DNA from: Pogona vitticeps | Lineage: Eukaryota > Chordata > Lepidosauria > Squamata > Agamidae | Assembly: GCF_051106095.1 (NCBI RefSeq) | Contig: NC_135793.1 | Span: 2,027,501-2,091,500 of the forward strand | Direction: 5' to 3' | DNA length: 64,000 nt | Shown: one piece after another, positions 51,602 to 64,000 of the stretch | Position numbering within the stretch: the stretch's first letter is position 1 | Layout: every line of letters starts with the position of its first letter | Notes under the pieces: model-generated | What the model was told of the DNA's origin: nothing | The model's database searches: none | What the model saw: the letters and a program-made list of their open reading frames with translations, nothing else | Program-made: the position numbers and the translations under genes

Positions 51602-52995
51602 AGGAATACAAGAAAACAATGACTAAAGATTGAACACAGTACCAGTACAAAGACACAGAAACGCTAGAACATTTCTTTAAGGGCCTTGGAGAATTCGAAG
51701 TCTCCCACCTGGCATTGGGAAGATCATGAGATAGGTGCCAGGTCAGTCTGCCTTTGAAGGTGGATCCATAATCACCAGAGGAAAAAAATCCTGGCTCACC
51801 TTATTTGGTGGGTTTGCTCACAAAATTCAGTGTCCAGGTAAATAGTACGACAGGAGACTCTCCTTTTGGTAACTTGTCCTCCAGAGATATTTTGTTATTT
51901 TCAATGAATTTCTTTTTTTTTCTTTTCCCAAATTGCAAAGGTAATGGTAACTAACATCTGCCTTTTTTTGACCCCAGGAATCCCTAACTGTAACTAATTG
52001 CCCTGGAAAAGAAACTTTCCAATCTCGACTCTGGTTCCACTCCTACCTTTTTGCCATGACACCATAGAAGGTCTCGATATTTCAAGGACCTCTGATGCAG
52101 GCTCACAAAGACGACGCGCAGACTAGTCACGATAACCTACAATAATAGGATTGCAATTGACAGATGGCAAAGCAGCCGGAGCGCCCCAGTATCTGTCACA
52201 CCTCAATGCGGCTTTACCGCAATGCCCAGCCGGCGGTGTGCCCAGCTGCCGTTAGCCATCCAATGGCACAAGGTCAAAGAACCAGAAGACCGGAATGGCT
52301 TAGGAGGAGGAGATCTGGGAGACCCTCCCCCCAACAAGACAGGCTTGGATCCAGAAGGATCTCCTCCCTTAAGCTGATAGACCTCAACATTTCCAAAGGA
52401 CAAAAGAAAAAAGAAAAGGAAAAAAGGAGGCCAGCCATGGTAGTATCTCCATAAGGTTAGCTGCAGCAAAATAATAATAAAAAGACTCTTGTTAAAGAAA
52501 CCACACAGATTTTTAAGGTGACACAGATTGTGTTTGACCAACACAAAGGCAGTAGTGCAGGTTAACAGGTTCATGGAAAAAGGATGCCAGATCCAGGTTC
52601 CAGGGGCCTGGAAAACACAAATCCAACTGGGAAGCTGCATTTTAAGATGGAAAAAAAAAACCACAAGCATTCCTCATCACTTCTCAGCAGATAGGCTGTC
52701 ATCCTTACTGTTGTTCGGAATACCGAAATCATTAGCTGCACCCCACATTAATAACATATTGCACTACCATGACAAACATGCTAAAAAATATTCCAGGAAA
52801 TACGCCAGGTATCCTGTAGTGGCTAATTCTGATTTTTCTGCACCTTGGGAAATATTTATTAAAATAGGAAAGATAAAAACCAAAGAGGACTTTGAGGATG
52901 GGTTAAGAGAAGGAGCACATCCCAAAAAATCTCTGCCAAAATGACTGAAATGTATTTATTTTTATTTATTTAAAATATTTTTTAAATAGATAAGC

Positions 52996-53127
52996 TTCAA
53001 AGCCTTCCAGTTTAGGCCTTCTCTCCCAGCTGTGCTGCAGTTAGGTGTCTATAAAGTATCTGCGTGCCAGGTCCAATCCCCAGAATGGGGGATTATGGGG
53101 TCTGTGGTCCAAGAAGTAGGAAAACCC
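52996..53127. mobile_element. Half copy of the 44.0-kb foldback family
   Basis: gccttccagtttaggccttc, later gcagttaggtgtctataaag and gggggattatggggtctgtg, then tccaagaagtaggaaaaccc parallels 44177-44299 in order. Only the right arm is present. Confidence 0.65.
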
Positions 53128-54376
53128 CATCTCCAAGAAGCAAGAGAACATAGGCTGTCCTGAGACCCCCAGCATCTTGAAAGTCGCTTGTGAAGACACC
53201 CCCAAGAATCCTGCCTACAGGATTTCCAGGGATTTCACTGCTCAGCCACAGGGATCTTGATCGCCACCCTTGCTATGCGTGACATGCGCAGGCCAAATGT
53301 TCGTCCCGCTCGAGCTGCCCTTGACACGTCGAAGCCAACCTGTCTCGCTTCCCCCTGCCGTGTACACACACAGGGGACAAGAACCGAGCAAACAACAACA
53401 GGGGGGGGCGGGGGGGCTCTGCTGTCGCTCAGCCAGGAAGGCCACTGGCTGAGTTCACATAAGCACTGGGAAACGAGCACAATGGATAGAACTGGGGGTG
53501 GGGGTGGGGAGCCCTTCCTTTCAGAGGCCCAGAAGTCTTCTCCATCGCTCTCCTCTTGCAGGCCTTTGTCAAGGAAGTAGGCAAGTGCTCCTCTCAAGGA
53601 GAAGCGGCAGGAAGCCAATTTCGGTCTCTGGATACTACTTAAGGCGCCAAGACAATAGGCAGGCAAGCAAACAAATCAATGAACGCTCTTACAGACGAGG
53701 GGGGAAAACCCAGTGCCCATAAATCCGGCTAATCTCAGAGATCTGCTCCTTTCAATGTGGCTACAAGCAACCTCTGGACAACTTCACAGGGAAACATCCT
53801 GTTTGGTGGCTCCTGTTCCTGAAAGATGTAGGTCAACCTTCGCCACTGCTCCTGCTGGCAACGCTCCAGGGAAGGGCGCACCTGCCTGCAGAGAACCAGG
53901 GCTGGGAGTCAAGATGCCCTACTGTGTCTTCCCGGGAGGAGGGCCAACAAAGATGACCCCTCAGAGCACCTGTGGCTGATGGGGTTCGGTGCCTTGCCAC
54001 CTGGGTGGCCTTTGGACGAGCTCCACGAGAAGGAAGGACTGGTGAGACGGTTCTGAATGCTTGATACCGAAAAAAAAAATCCTAGAGGGCTGCCCCATAG
54101 TCAGAATCATCTTGACAGCTAATAATTTCAGTTTCGCCTAATTTGGTGCCCAGCAGGTATACTGCATTACAAATCCCATAACCCACAATCAATGCCTCTG
54201 TGTTATCAGTAGATGATGGGTGTGGTACTCCACCACATCTGGAGTGCGATACGTTGAGGCAAGCTGATTTAAGGTTTGACAACGACAGCTGGGCAGATGT
54301 TTTGGCTCTTGGACTAACCCCAAACCACGAAGTTCACGGGATAGCTTCTGCCCCATTGCTGTCTCTCGCCTGAACC

Positions 54377-54507
54377 CAGTGGTTTTCAACCTTTGGTCTT
54401 GTTCCGGACTTTTAACTCCCAGAAGCCTGCCCAGTATGGCTAAAAAGTCAAGCATTCCAAGAACTGGAGTGGAAAACATCTGGAAGCTCAAAGGTTGAAA
54501 ACCACTG
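54377..54507. mobile_element. Palindromic MITE, variant arms
   Basis: cagtggttttcaacctttgg and caaaggttgaaaaccactg are near-perfect inverted ends, with gacttttaactcccagaagc in the left arm. Same terminal CAGTGGTT as the main family, but the interior is different. The flanking 8-mers do not match. Confidence 0.75.
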
Positions 54508-57035
54508 ACATACCATGTTGTAGTTTCTGCAACCTCGCATGCTGCCTTCCATAGGTTTGGCTGGGGAGGGGCTTTTCTGGGCTGGGGTGACATTTATCCA
54601 GCACTAACCAGTTGTTCTTTCTCTGCCTCTGAATTCAAAGAGAGCCTTGCCTCTTCGCTCTGTGTCTTTTTCTCTCTCTAGAGTGTGTTGAAGTCTATTG
54701 TTGAAAGCTGTCATGTTTGCCAGTTTGCTGTTCAATTGTAAGTAATGAAACTTTTTAATTTTTTTCCCCTCCTACTAATGTCTCAGAATGAGTTACTGAG
54801 AGTATATGTGCCAGCTGATAAGAAAAGAGTATGGACTACTCTGGGGGCCGTGAAGCTATTCTTCTCTGTGAATTCTTACTCTTCTCATCTTACTGTGAAG
54901 ACCGAGCGAGGGTGGTCAGGAATACAGCTCAAACTCTTTAGAAAACAGGGGAAAGGGAGTATCAAGAATGCATAAAATAAAGCTGCCTGAAGCCAGAACG
55001 ACAGGAAACTTTCTTTCTTTTTCAACAAACACAGATATAAAATAAATCTTGCATGCTTCTCATCGCTCAAAGCAGCTTGCCAAAAAAATTTATCTCCTTT
55101 TAATAAGAGAACAACAAACAAAGCATCACCCTTGAAAAACAAAAATAAAGCAAAAGCTTGAACAAACCAACTAGCAATTTCTGTAGAAACACAGACACAT
55201 CAACCAAGCCCTCCCAGAACAGAAGGACCTTATATTCTTGCAAATTATAAGGCAAAGATGGCACGCTAAACACCGCTGTGGGCTGTTTATCTTCCTTACA
55301 GAGTCCTGTGCAATTTCCCAGCGTTGAAATCTGCCTAGGTTTGTAGCCTGAGCCCCGATCGAAACGCAACGGTACATGCAGAAGGCACACGGAACGAGGG
55401 GGAGACAGAACGGCTTGGTGCAGAGGGATAACTCCCAAGGCTGTGGTTTAGAGCCTGCTCTCCATTCTTACCGATCGGTTGCCATCTCACCGATCCGAAT
55501 GGCCATGAGCGTGGCCTGGAGCATTAAGTTAGAAATAATTTCTTCTAAAAAGCCAGTGGCTGAGAGGGGGCAACACTGCCATCCCAGATTAGAGTGGGCT
55601 GTGGAGGGAAAGATGCAAACCCCCCCCAGCCTCTAAGGACTTCCAGGGCTGCTGACAATGGGAAATGGATACATGGCGAATGACCCCTAAATGTGCGGCT
55701 ACAGTATCTACCCCGGAGGAGGAAACAGAGCGAGGAGGAAAGATTGCTCACAGATAACAGGTTGAAGCTGTGACTTGTGGTCCCCCCATTTTCAATTTGT
55801 CCACAGCTGGGGATAAGCCAGATGTGACATCTCAGGTCCCCTTGAAGCAGAACAAATGGATCAAGACGAACAAGGTCATCTTCTCTGAAGCTAGGGCTGC
55901 CTCCTAGGAGGCTCCCAGACACCTCCGGGCAGGCCATTATACTGTGGCGACCCAGGAAAGAGACGTCCTTCATGCTAATTAGCAACTTCTTCTGAGCCTT
56001 TCCTAACACAGCCTGAACCCCAGACCTCCACAACTTTCTAACCAACGTAGGCTGTGGATGAAGGTCCACCGAAGACAGGAGCAGCCTTCAGCCGCCCCCG
56101 CCCCCCGCAGCAACACAGAAGGAGACTTTGACTGCAATCCGACGGCCAGACAGACCTTCATGAGATTGCACCAGAAAGGGGCTGCCTTACAACGAACAAT
56201 CTCCCTAAAAATGACTTTTTGATCCATCGGGGAAAGGCTGCACCCTGGAAGCAGCAGTCCTATAGCTGGACCACCGTCATCATCATCACATTCGAACTGC
56301 AGAGCTGGAAAGGATCCGATGGAGCATCAAGTCCAGACCTTGTCAAGAAGGCCCAGGGGGAATCGAACTCCCAGCTGAGCTGTCCGGCTTGGCACTCTAA
56401 ACACCGGGCCGGAACGCAATGGCCCCGTCGTGCGATCGCCAGGAAACGGATTGAGAACATTTGTGCATGCATCACCCATAGGCTCTCAATTTTAAAAAAA
56501 GGTTACACAATGTTGCTCTGCACCCATGCCTTTTCAATTCCTATAAAATTGGCCTCTGCATTTCAACCCTACACACGTAAAGGGTAAGCAAGGGAACTGG
56601 TGGTTATTGATTTGGTTGCTGGCTTTGAAGAACCAATTCGCAACGGAATTCTGAATAATTGAGGTTATTTTCCCAAGGCTGAAATTGTCCATTGGGATGC
56701 AGCAAAGGAAACCTTCCATGCTGAGAACTTACAGCTGTTAAACATGAACAGAAATTACTTTCTAATTCTATTGAATAACATACACTCCCGGATCCGCGCT
56801 ACAAAAGAGAACGATGCGTGCAGAGAGCCAAACCAGAGTAAATCAAACATCTGCTTTTCCTCTCCCAACAGAAACAGAGTGGGAACCATGTTTGAACCAT
56901 CTCGGTTCAGCCCACCGTGAGTCATACACGTGGACATACCACCAGATATCATTCCCACGACCTAAAATGCCGCCCCTAGTTTCCGACGAGGTCACGTGAC
57001 ACGTCTAAATACAATCTGGCTTTCGTGATGAAGCG

Positions 57036-57061
57036 CACACACACACACACACACACACACA
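57036..57061. repeat. (AC)n microsatellite
   Basis: Thirteen AC units. Confidence 0.9.
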
Positions 57062-57389
57062 AGACTGTCCCCTTCTGTCACAAGACGCCTGGTGCCACTT
57101 GAGATCTCTGGAGTTCCACCAAGACAAACAGCCGGAAGCCAATGGAGGAGGTGCCCAAGGAACACTCACGTGAACACGCCACGCCTTGTCAGGGACCCTC
57201 AGTCCTTCCTCCGACGCAGACACTCACACCCACATGAAGCTCCTCACCTCGCTTCACCCCATGAGCCGAGTGGGCTCAAGAAGGGGCTCCATCACCCATT
57301 CCTTCCTGAGTGGCAAGACCAGGCGGTGGACGGAGAGCCTCAACACGGCGCCAGCTCTTCAAATAAGCTGCCTCTCATTTGTTTACTTT

Positions 57390-57426
57390 ATTATTTGCTC
57401 ACTTAATAAATAAGTGAGCAAATAAT
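57390..57426. repeat. Perfect 16-bp hairpin
   Basis: attatttgctcactta at 57390-57405 and its exact reverse complement at 57411-57426, with the 5-base loop ataaa. Confidence 0.95.
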
Positions 57427-58303
57427 GCGTTTTAAAAACAAACCAATGTTTTGGTTTGTCTTAAAAATGTATTTACATATTACTTACAATTTCTACATCT
57501 CTGCGACACCCCGCTGTGGAAGGTGGGGCAGCGACTTGCGAATACAGTCCAATCTGGATTTACATTCACTTTTCTATTTAGCACAAGCCCTGCTCTATTT
57601 ATTTGTCGACGGGGATTTCTTTTGATAAATCCTTTTCTACGGTTGTTGCTGGTTTTTTGTTTGTTTGTTTCGTTTTGTTTTAATGTGATGCTTCCGCTGA
57701 GAAACGACAGGCGCGATCCCTGGGACTGAGCCCGAGGAGCAAAAATAGGTTCGGCACTCTTGAGAACTCCTTTAAAGTGCAGGCTAAAACCCAGAGTGGA
57801 TGAAACTGACCTCACCAGCCTCCACCACAGGCAACCTGTCCTTTAAAAAGCCATTACATTCAGCAATAAAGCTTTCCACTCACCCTAGATCTAAATCATA
57901 AAAAAAGGCACTCTGCACATGAACGTGTTCTGTCATTTTTGCACCCTCTCTCTCTGTATTCAGCAATGGGAACAACCTCACATTCTGGTGAAGCATGGGG
58001 GGGTGGGGGGAGAGACCTCTTTTGCTCTGAATGGCACCTCTCAAAATTCTGGGATATTTGGAGAAATGTAACCCAAAAAGGAGAGCATTTCTCATCCCAG
58101 AGCCAGCCTGCCCTGCATTCATTTTCTGATTAAGTTCCGATGTGTTTTACTTAAGGGACGCACTTGGTCTTTTCCCAGCCCGCCCAGGTCAAGGGTGTGG
58201 GTCTAGAACGAAAAATGGAGTGAGAAACCCTAACCCCTTTTGCCTTGCCTCGGCTCCCTGCAGCTGGTCCACTGCCTTGATCTGCTTAGATCTTCTGGAA
58301 GGC

Positions 58304-58571
58304 TACCGTATTTTTCCGCGTATAAGACTATACTTTTGTCTAAAATCTTTAGACTAAAAATTGAGGGTCATCTTATACATGGAAGTAAGCTGAGGAGAGA
58401 ACAAACACAAGTGGAGGGGAAAGCAGGGATCAAAGCGATCCTGCAGCACTTTGATCCCTATCCCCCTACACTTGCTAAGCCCCACTTAGATTTCTTAATT
58501 TGGGATTCGAAAAGTGTGTGTGTGGGGATTCCTTATACATGGGGGTGTCTTATACATGGAAAAATATGGTA
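58304..58571. mobile_element. TA-flanked MITE with TACCGTATTTTTCC ends
   Basis: Left end taccgtatttttccgcgtat with aagac, right end gtcttatacatggaaaaata with tggta, imperfect inverted repeats bounded by TA. About 268 bp, non-coding. It looks like a Tc1/mariner-type non-autonomous element. Confidence 0.7.
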
Positions 58572-60623
58572 TATTCTTGCCTTCTCAACCTCTTCCCGCA
58601 CCTCTTCCCTCCTGCCTGGTCATCGCAGCATCTATTGTTTATGCAAAGCTTTAGAAATTAGATCCACTTTGGCTAAAACACCAAGATTATTTCCTGGCCA
58701 GGCATCAAGAATACAGTGACTGCTGCTGATCCTTTATCGTGGGCCAGAGACGTGGAGGGAGTCCGCACGGCGTCTTGCACCACCGGAGAGCTCACACACC
58801 CTTCGTGTGTTGGTGGACTGTGAGGTTATGCTTGGCAACATACCCGGATGGGTTTGCAACTCCAAGCTGCTCTGCCCGGCACAGCCAGGGAGGAGGAATT
58901 CTGCAAATTGCTCTTCACCATGTTGAGCATCCTTCTTTAGCTACCTTTGCTTTTAGAGACCAGAATTTTGGCACAACCAAGGACAGGCAACACATTAACC
59001 AGCGATGACATTATGACTGCCATATTCCCCTCCTTCCCCAGGCTAACTTTTAACACTTATTTCAATGCTACGGTTACCTGGTTTCACTAAACAGAGGGGA
59101 AGGAATTCCACATCAGTCAAGGGTTGGCTTAGGCCAAAGTTTGTGCTGCTGGTGGGTGCTGAGGAAACTGCATGGTGGACTGGAAACCAGAACATGGTGC
59201 ATGGCTTAAAAAAATAGAACTGAGAAAATAAAGTTACTTTTGAAAATTATAACTACAATGGTAACTAACTACTCTGGGGTAGAACTGTAACTGCAATGGA
59301 TTACTTTTTGAAAACACACTTTCCAAGCACTTAAAAGGACTCTTTATCTGAATGACAAGCTGTCTGTCATCCCTGCATCTCTGCATAACAGCAGGAGTCG
59401 GCAAACGGGATTCCCAGGAAATCCACCATGTCCCTAGCAGCGTTGTGCCCCATATTCTCTCCAAAGAAATGCACAGTTAGCTGCTTTCCTCCCCTGTCCC
59501 ACGTGGGCCAAGAGAGAAGTTCATTCAATGGCGCCCATGAGAATCAAATGTAGATAAATCCTTAAAATATTGAGGATGAGGGTTGAGGGTTCTGTCGAAC
59601 ATCCACACGTCTGCAAGTCAGAAATGGAGGGTCGCGTCGCCCTCCAGAAAGAAGCTGGGAGTCTCCCAGTTCTCCCTCGCCACCAGCTATGCTAGCCAGG
59701 GCAGCTGGGAGCTGAAGACCCCCTTCTTGCCCACCCTGGCTTAGATCACCTTTGCAAAATTAACCTCTGGCACGTTGCAGACAGAAGCTGGATACTGTGC
59801 CTGCTGCCACACCTGGAACAGCTGCTGGGGAAGCAGCCGGTCAGCAGGCCATTCTCTCAAATGGAAGCTGCAGGGCCGTCTCTGTCCAGAAGGAGGCACT
59901 GTCCACTTCCTTGGAGGTCCACAGTCTCTCTCTCTGGAACCCAGGACACATCACACGGAGGGGGCACCAAACCAGCCAGTCTGCTCCCCCCCCCCCCGGT
60001 ACCCTTGGGCACGTAGGAATCAGGCTGGCGATTCTCAATCATTGAGCCCTCTGTGTCCGGGGGGGGGGAGGAGGTATTCTTCGGATTTCAAGGGAGCCCC
60101 ATGCAGTTTGGGAAGAAAACGGGGAATCATGTTTAGTGTTACAATTTGAATTAGCATAAAGAAGAAGTGTTTTTTTGTTTGTTTGTTTGCTCTTCCCTTA
60201 CTCAGTTGGCCAGTTTCTACATTTCGGCTGCGATGCTCACCTGTCAAAGCCAATTACGCTTTGAAGAGGGAAGCGTTGAGATATTTATGTTTATCAACAG
60301 AGGGCATGGACTTTCAAAAATGTAAGAAACAATTCACTCATTTTTGATGCATTAGAAAGAATTCAAGTCATGTTTGCATAATAGCCGCCCTCTGAGAGAC
60401 GGAACGTACACCGAGGAAGGGAGATAACCCCCCTTGTTATTCACATGGGACGGAGACATTACGATATAGCAGGGGCTCCAAACTTCTGACTCCACCCAAT
60501 TATAAGCTTTCTATGCCAACAGAAAGTGGAAATAAGGCGTGCTTTAAGTAAGAGAATGCAAGTCCCCCGTCCAGCTTAATCAAACATAATGCAGGAGATT
60601 AATGATCTAATGAGAATTGATGA

Positions 60624-60716
60624 AGCGCTTGGTGGTTTAGACACCTGGACGCAGAGTCAGAGGCTAGGAGTTTGATTCACAACAGTGCCTGCTTGACAGG
60701 TGGGATCAGGAAGAAG
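60624..60716 (+). mobile_element. tRNA-derived SINE, truncated
   Basis: gcgcttggtggtttagacac, then cgcagagtcagaggctagga, then gtttgattcacaacagtgcc and tgcttgacagg. It stops where the foldback at 60727 starts. Confidence 0.6.
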
Positions 60717-60726
60717 CCACATGCTT

Positions 60727-61175
60727 GTAGAAATAATACAAGGTGATACCTTTAATCAAACATTAAGAATATTAAAAAAGCAAACAAAAACAAACCAGCA
60801 AGCTTTCAGTGATAAATCATCTTCTTCAGGGCTGTGCATCAAGTTCTCGTGAGCCGTTCCAATAATACGCTGTTATTACTATCCGAGATTCACCTGGCGG
60901 ATGGTGTAGAGGCCTGGTTCACTTCTTAGCTAGAAACCAACTTTCATGCTGCAGCTGGTTCCATCTAAGAAGCAAACCTGGCCTCCACATCGTCAGCCAG
61001 GTGAATCTGGGACAGTAACAGCAGCGTATAAGTTTGGAACAGCCCACGAGAACTTGATGCACAGCCCCGAAGAAGATGATTTATCATTGAAAGCTTGCTG
61101 CGTTTTTTTGTTTGCTTTGTTTTATATTCTTAATGGTCGGTTGAAGGTATCACCTCTTTCTGTGCTTGTATTATA
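60727..61175. mobile_element. ~450-bp foldback element
   Basis: The left arm (about 60740-60937) carries aggtgatacctttaatcaaa, gcaagctttcagtgataaat and catcttcttcagggctgtgc, then atcaagttctcgtg. The right arm is its reverse complement (cacgagaacttgatgcacag, gaagaagatgatttatcatt, gaaagcttgctgc and gaaggtatcacc). Differences are scattered at roughly 15 percent. The loop, about 60938-60970, is itself weakly palindromic. No coding capacity. Confidence 0.8.
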
Positions 61176-61939
61176 TCCAGACAGGGCCTGGACGTGATGA
61201 TGCATTGGGTCCCTTCCAGATCTGCCATTCTAAGATTATTCTTACTAATTTTCAATGCTTAAGTAAAAGGGAACAGCTCTCCTGCCTCTCACCCACCCAG
61301 CGGCCAATTTTAAGCTTGAAAAGAAAAGAAGAACAGATGTCCCCAAATCCCATCACATTATCTTCCACGGGGTCTCGGAAGACCATTTATGAAACAGCAC
61401 GGACTCTGTCACGCTACGGAAGCGGGCACTCTACGATGCGCCGCATGCACATTAAGCCCCCCTGCAGGGGACGGAGCTAATTGGACAGGGGTTTTCCCAC
61501 AGAACCCATACTTGTCTTCCTGGGCCAAAATGGAAAATATCCAGACATTTCTGGAGACAAGTAAGCGCAAGGACTGCCAACGAATCCGGGCACACAGTTC
61601 ATGTCTCTCTCTCTCGTGGTACACGGCTTCGGATCTCCGCTTGGGAATGACTGTTCTAGCATCTTTGTGTCTTATTCTGTGCCGTCATGTCCCTTCCAAT
61701 TAAGGCCGTCCATTAAGGACTTCCAAAAAGGGTTATCAGTAACAGATCTGTTTGCATCTTGCAGACAGGGTGGATACAGTCTAAATAAAATTGCCTTAAA
61801 TGAAAAGCACTGAATAATCTGCCCTCCCAAAAAAATCACTTGAGAAAAGTATGCTCGTGTTTCCTACATAACCTTAATTCAGATTTTTCACAAAGTAAGA
61901 AAATTTAATTATGCAGGCTGCACATTGCTCTCCCCTCAT

Positions 61940-62165
61940 TGCAGTACGGCAACCAAAATGTGCTCACAACCCGGGGGTTTAATCCCAGGTAGCCGGCACA
62001 AGGTTCCCTCAGCCTTCCATCCTTCTGAGGTTGGTAAAATCCGCACCCAACTGGTGTGTGTGTGTGTCTGTTTGCACGCAATGTGTAGCCTGCATAATTA
62101 AATTGTAAACCACTCAGAGTGTTTTAATTGCTATGGAATGATATATAAGCAACATACTTTGCTTT
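61940..62165 (+). mobile_element. Squamate SINE with gtaaaccactcagag-type 3' end
   Basis: gtttaatcccaggtagccgg, then cagccttccatccttctgag, then gttggtaaaatccgcaccca, a (TG)n stretch, and gcctgcataattaaattgta with aaccactcagagtg and atatataagcaac. Different from the Sauria-type copies in body and tail. Confidence 0.75.
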
Positions 62166-62256
62166 TATGCGTGTGTGTGTGCATGCGTGCGTGTCAAAAA
62201 GATAGTGACAATCAGTAGTGAAAACAAAAGAGCCACTGGTTTAAAAGAGAAACGTT

Positions 62257-62652
62257 ACAGTGGAACCTCTACTTAAGAACTTAATCCATTTTGGAATGGT
62301 GTTCTTAAGTTGAAACGTTCTTAAGTTGAAGCAAAATTTCCCATAGGAATGGACTGAAAACCAATTAATCCGTTCTGGCTGTTTTTTTGTTATGTAGAGG
62401 TGTGTTCGTACATTGAAGCATTAGTTCCCATAGGAACTAATGCAAAGCTGGTTAATACGTACTCTACCACTAGGGGGAGAATATTTTTTAACCTAAAATG
62501 ACCTAAGGTTAAAAAAAGAGCAGGAAAGGTTTTTTTTCCTGTTCTTATCTTGGATTTTTGTTCTCAAGTAGAAGCAAAATTTAGCAAATGGAGCTGTTCT
62601 TAAGTTGGATTATTCTTAAGTAGAGACGTTCTTAAGTAGAGACCCCACTGTA
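62257..62652. mobile_element. Mariner/pogo-like MITE with TA target sites
   Basis: Ends TA-CAGTGGAACCTCTACTTA and cttaagtagagaccccactg-TA. The internal motif gttcttaagttgaa recurs. About 395 bp, non-coding. Its termini resemble those of the 12.44-kb MITE (CAGTGGACCCTCGAC), so both may have used a related transposase. Confidence 0.75.
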
Positions 62653-62993
62653 TTATGTTTACTGTCAAAGTTGTAATTTTCTGTGTTTTCTCTTTATTGT
62701 TGTTGTTATATCATGTGGTATTATTAATAATTTAAAAACGGAGGAGAGGGGGGGAAAATCTCTCTCTTAATGATAGAAATAATGTCCTAAGTAGAACCGG
62801 GGGGGGGGAAAGCACCTCTAAATTTTCTTGAAACCAAAGGGACAGACAGAGGTTAACGGAACCGTCATTTTTATTCTGCAGAGTCTGATATTTACATTAC
62901 CCAGCTATTTACTTACAGTGTGCAGACTTTGCTCGGAAACAGATCAGCAGAAGCAATCATGTGCCCTGCTTTGGGGACTAAAAAAAAGGTGTG

Positions 62994-63022
62994 TTTGTGT
63001 GTGTTTGTGTGTGTGTGTGTGA
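62994..63022. repeat. (TG)n microsatellite
   Basis: About 14 tg units with two ttg interruptions. Confidence 0.88.
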
Positions 63023-64000
63023 CACAACACATACACACGCAAGAAGACAAAAGACATCTGTGCCCAACGGAGGTCTTGTGCAACTTCGAAAGCTCTTCAA
63101 AACAAGGAGGCGAGGCTCCTTTCCCCCCGTTGTGGCTTTAATAGTATTTATAGCACAACAGGCTGCGTCCCACACAGGAAGGCATGGGGCAAACAGAACC
63201 CCTGTTATTCCAGTCCCTGACCTCTGGCTCTCCGCCATGCAGTACTGAATAACAGTCTCGCTCAGCGCTGAGGGGGTGGAGGGCCGGAGCAGGGGGGAAA
63301 AAAGGTTTCTAGGTCACTAATTTTAGAGGCTGGCAGGAAGGGGGGAGTTGAGGGAAGCAAGGCCTGCACCCGGTGCCCGTCTCTCAGCAAGATGTAGAGG
63401 CTGCTGACAAGAATTTCCCGCTTGGATTATCTCCCTCTTAGCTCAAGAATATTGCCCTGGCCTCTGAACCCACATTCGCTCTGTAAGCACAGTTTTCTAA
63501 ATTCCCCACGTACTGGCTTGTGCAAAAAAAAAAATGCTCCGTAGGCTTTTCCATAATCCTTTACCCGTTTCCCAAGAGTAAATGACACTGGACATGCTGG
63601 GTCCTGCCTCTGAAGAGAAGTATCTATAGAGTGGGTGGCATCCTGCTCTGCACAAAGCGCTACCATGAATGAATGAATCCGTTGCTTTCATTGCCAGTCA
63701 TGTGCCGGGCCTGTGACTGGCATGAGAGGAGAAATGCGAGCCTTGACTTCTTCACCAGAGGCAATTAGCTGGGGCAATTTATAACACCAGGGGGCATTAA
63801 GATCTTACTTAACCCTATCCGATTCCAGCCTCTTGGATTCCATGCACTATGTTGCCAGGATCCTCAAAGAGTTTCCAGATGAAAAGACGTCAACGGTAAT
63901 GCCTTATTTTGCTTTGGTCACAACAAACCTCGTGTGCCCACTAATCCTAGACACCACGTATCCGTGAGCCGGAACACACCCACGGAAAGGCAAGAAAAGG

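Noticed and set aside
52528-52944. 138-codon plus-strand frame
   Set aside because: No recognisable domain; AT-rich intronic sequence.

Overview
This window is ordinary vertebrate nuclear DNA, and its repeats point to a squamate reptile (lizard or snake). It carries BovB (RTE) LINE copies, CR1/L3-type LINE 3' ends, tRNA-derived SINEs whose longer form ends in a BovB-like tail, a 5S rRNA-derived SINE, and many short palindromic hAT-type MITEs. I cannot name the species from sequence alone.

The only protein-coding host gene I can support is SLC16A2 (MCT8, the thyroid-hormone transporter), on the minus strand. Five exons were read directly. In transcript order they are exon 2 at 19178-19034, exon 3 at 13497-13035, exon 4 at 11010-10870, exon 5 at 9655-9427 and exon 6 at 8611-8391, with the stop at 8393-8391. 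All internal junctions have GT/AG ends and the split codons agree in phase. Together they encode 399 residues that align from about residue 218 to the C-terminus of human MCT8. Exon 1 (N-terminal tail and first membrane segment) is absent, so intron 1 fills the rest of the window and is at least 44.8 kb.

Layout: 1-8390 is 3' flank and probably 3' UTR, with few repeats from about 5.4 to 8.4 kb. 8.4-19.2 kb is the compact exon 6-2 part. 19.2-64 kb is intron 1, a patchwork of transposable-element fossils, microsatellites and longer non-repetitive stretches, some of which look like candidate regulatory elements. The largest element is a 5'-truncated BovB copy at 44.36-45.49 kb whose reverse-transcriptase frame is open throughout. 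Notable non-coding structures are several foldback elements (12.3-12.9, 42.2-42.3, 44.0-44.3 and 60.7-61.2 kb), a GATA (Bkm-type) array at 42.4-42.7 kb and a CpG-rich block at 32.1-33.1 kb.

I found no CRISPR array, operon, phage, or convincing undescribed system. The most interesting protein-level point is a Tyr at the position of human MCT8 His415, a residue implicated in T3 recognition. The most interesting DNA-level point is that the commonest MITE spreads a ZNF143-like motif.
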